DNA from: an uncultured Collinsella sp.
GTDB lineage: Bacteria > Actinomycetota > Coriobacteriia > Coriobacteriales > Coriobacteriaceae
Reading direction: 5' to 3'
Assembly: GCA_902496645.1 (NCBI GenBank)
Contig: CABVBR010000142.1
Span: 1-5,054 of the forward strand
DNA: 5,054 nucleotides
Shown: positions 4,681-5,054 of the stretch, one piece after another
Position numbering within the stretch: the first letter of the stretch is position 1
How the letters are laid out: each line of letters begins with the position of its first letter
Made by a program: the position numbers and the translations under genes
The notes under the pieces: model-generated
The model's database searches: none
Seen by the model: the letters and a program-made list of their open reading frames with translations, nothing else
What the model was told of the DNA's origin: nothing

Positions 4681-5054
4681 TTAGCAGGCTAAATCGCGCA
4701 GAGCATCGATAGCCGTGTCAACTTCTTCGGTCGTGTTGAAATACCCAAATGAGAAGCGGACGACGCCCTGGCGCTCGGTTCCCAGCGCACGGTGCATGAG
4801 CGGGGCGCAATGGGCGCCGGGGCGCGTCGCGACCCCCCACCCTTGCATGAGCGCATCCGAGATCTCGGCAGAGTCGATATTGCCCACGTTGAGCGACACA
4901 ATCGCAGAGCGCGTCGGCTGGTCAAAGGCACCGTAGAGCTTAATCCCCGGAATCTCGCGCACACCGGCAAGGAAGCGATCAGCGAGCGCACGCTCGTGGG
5001 CAGCAATCGCCTCGACCCCACCCTGGGCCTCGATAAAGTCGAGGCCGGCAGAAA
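4681..5054 (-). CDS. Cysteine desulfurase family protein, class V aminotransferase (C-terminal part)
   Basis: The minus-strand frame is open from the right edge to TAA at 4683-4681 and gives 123 residues of the C-terminal part; the start lies outside the window. Cysteine desulfurases are PLP enzymes that take sulfur from cysteine onto an active-site cysteine for iron-sulfur cluster or other sulfur transfer. The segment TRPGAHCAPLMHRALGT matches the active-site loop of the single-domain family often called am_tr_V_EGC (TIGR01977). The Cys (codon 4809-4807) would be the persulfide-carrying residue. VRFSFGYFNTTEEVDTAIDAL is the typical C-terminal helix region. The PLP lysine is expected upstream of the window. 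It could instead be a SufS/Csd-type paralogue, but the short RxGxHCAPL loop favours the first assignment. It shares strand with brnQ but is separated from it by a terminator. Confidence 0.9.
   Translation of the reverse strand, partial: SAGLDFIEAQGGVEAIAAHERALADRFLAGVREIPGIKLYGAFDQPTRSAIVSLNVGNIDSAEISDALMQGWGVATRPGAHCAPLMHRALGTERQGVVRFSFGYFNTTEEVDTAIDALRDLAC

Overview
The window most resembles a chromosomal stretch of an anaerobic, GC-rich actinobacterium of the Coriobacteriia, with Collinsella as the best guess. This is an inference from GC-rich third codon positions, a HydN/HycB-like iron-sulfur protein, a cysteine desulfurase of the type common in anaerobes, and overall protein flavour. 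No database search was possible.

Layout. At the left edge (1-290, minus) lies the N-terminal part of a multi-cluster 4Fe-4S electron-transfer protein. A 430-base AT-richer intergenic region follows. It holds a strong terminator-like hairpin, an upstream sequence able to compete with it, several copies of a 7-mer (TATTGCA), and a possible 31-codon membrane peptide. Next comes a type II toxin-antitoxin-like pair on the plus strand (720-1491): a RelB/DinJ ribbon-helix-helix protein overlapping a PIN-domain protein whose acidic active site looks eroded.

The middle (1526-2927) is the accessory core. One plus-strand gene (1778-2785) encodes a solitary AbiEi-like protein with a C-terminal DUF559/Vsr-like nuclease-fold region. 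It is enclosed by two inverted copies of an ~80-bp palindromic element whose outer 39 bases are identical. This could be a mobile cassette or a pair of dispersed repeats around a defence-type gene, and it is the most interesting part of the window.

The right part is housekeeping on the minus strand. A tRNA-Pro(TGG)-tRNA-Gly(TCC) operon has a consensus promoter and a terminator. Upstream of it are a BrnQ-family branched-chain amino acid carrier and the C-terminal part of a cysteine desulfurase that runs off the right edge. A rho-independent terminator sits between the desulfurase and brnQ.

The accessory segment lies between the PIN gene and the 3' end of the tRNA operon, a common type of place for acquired DNA.
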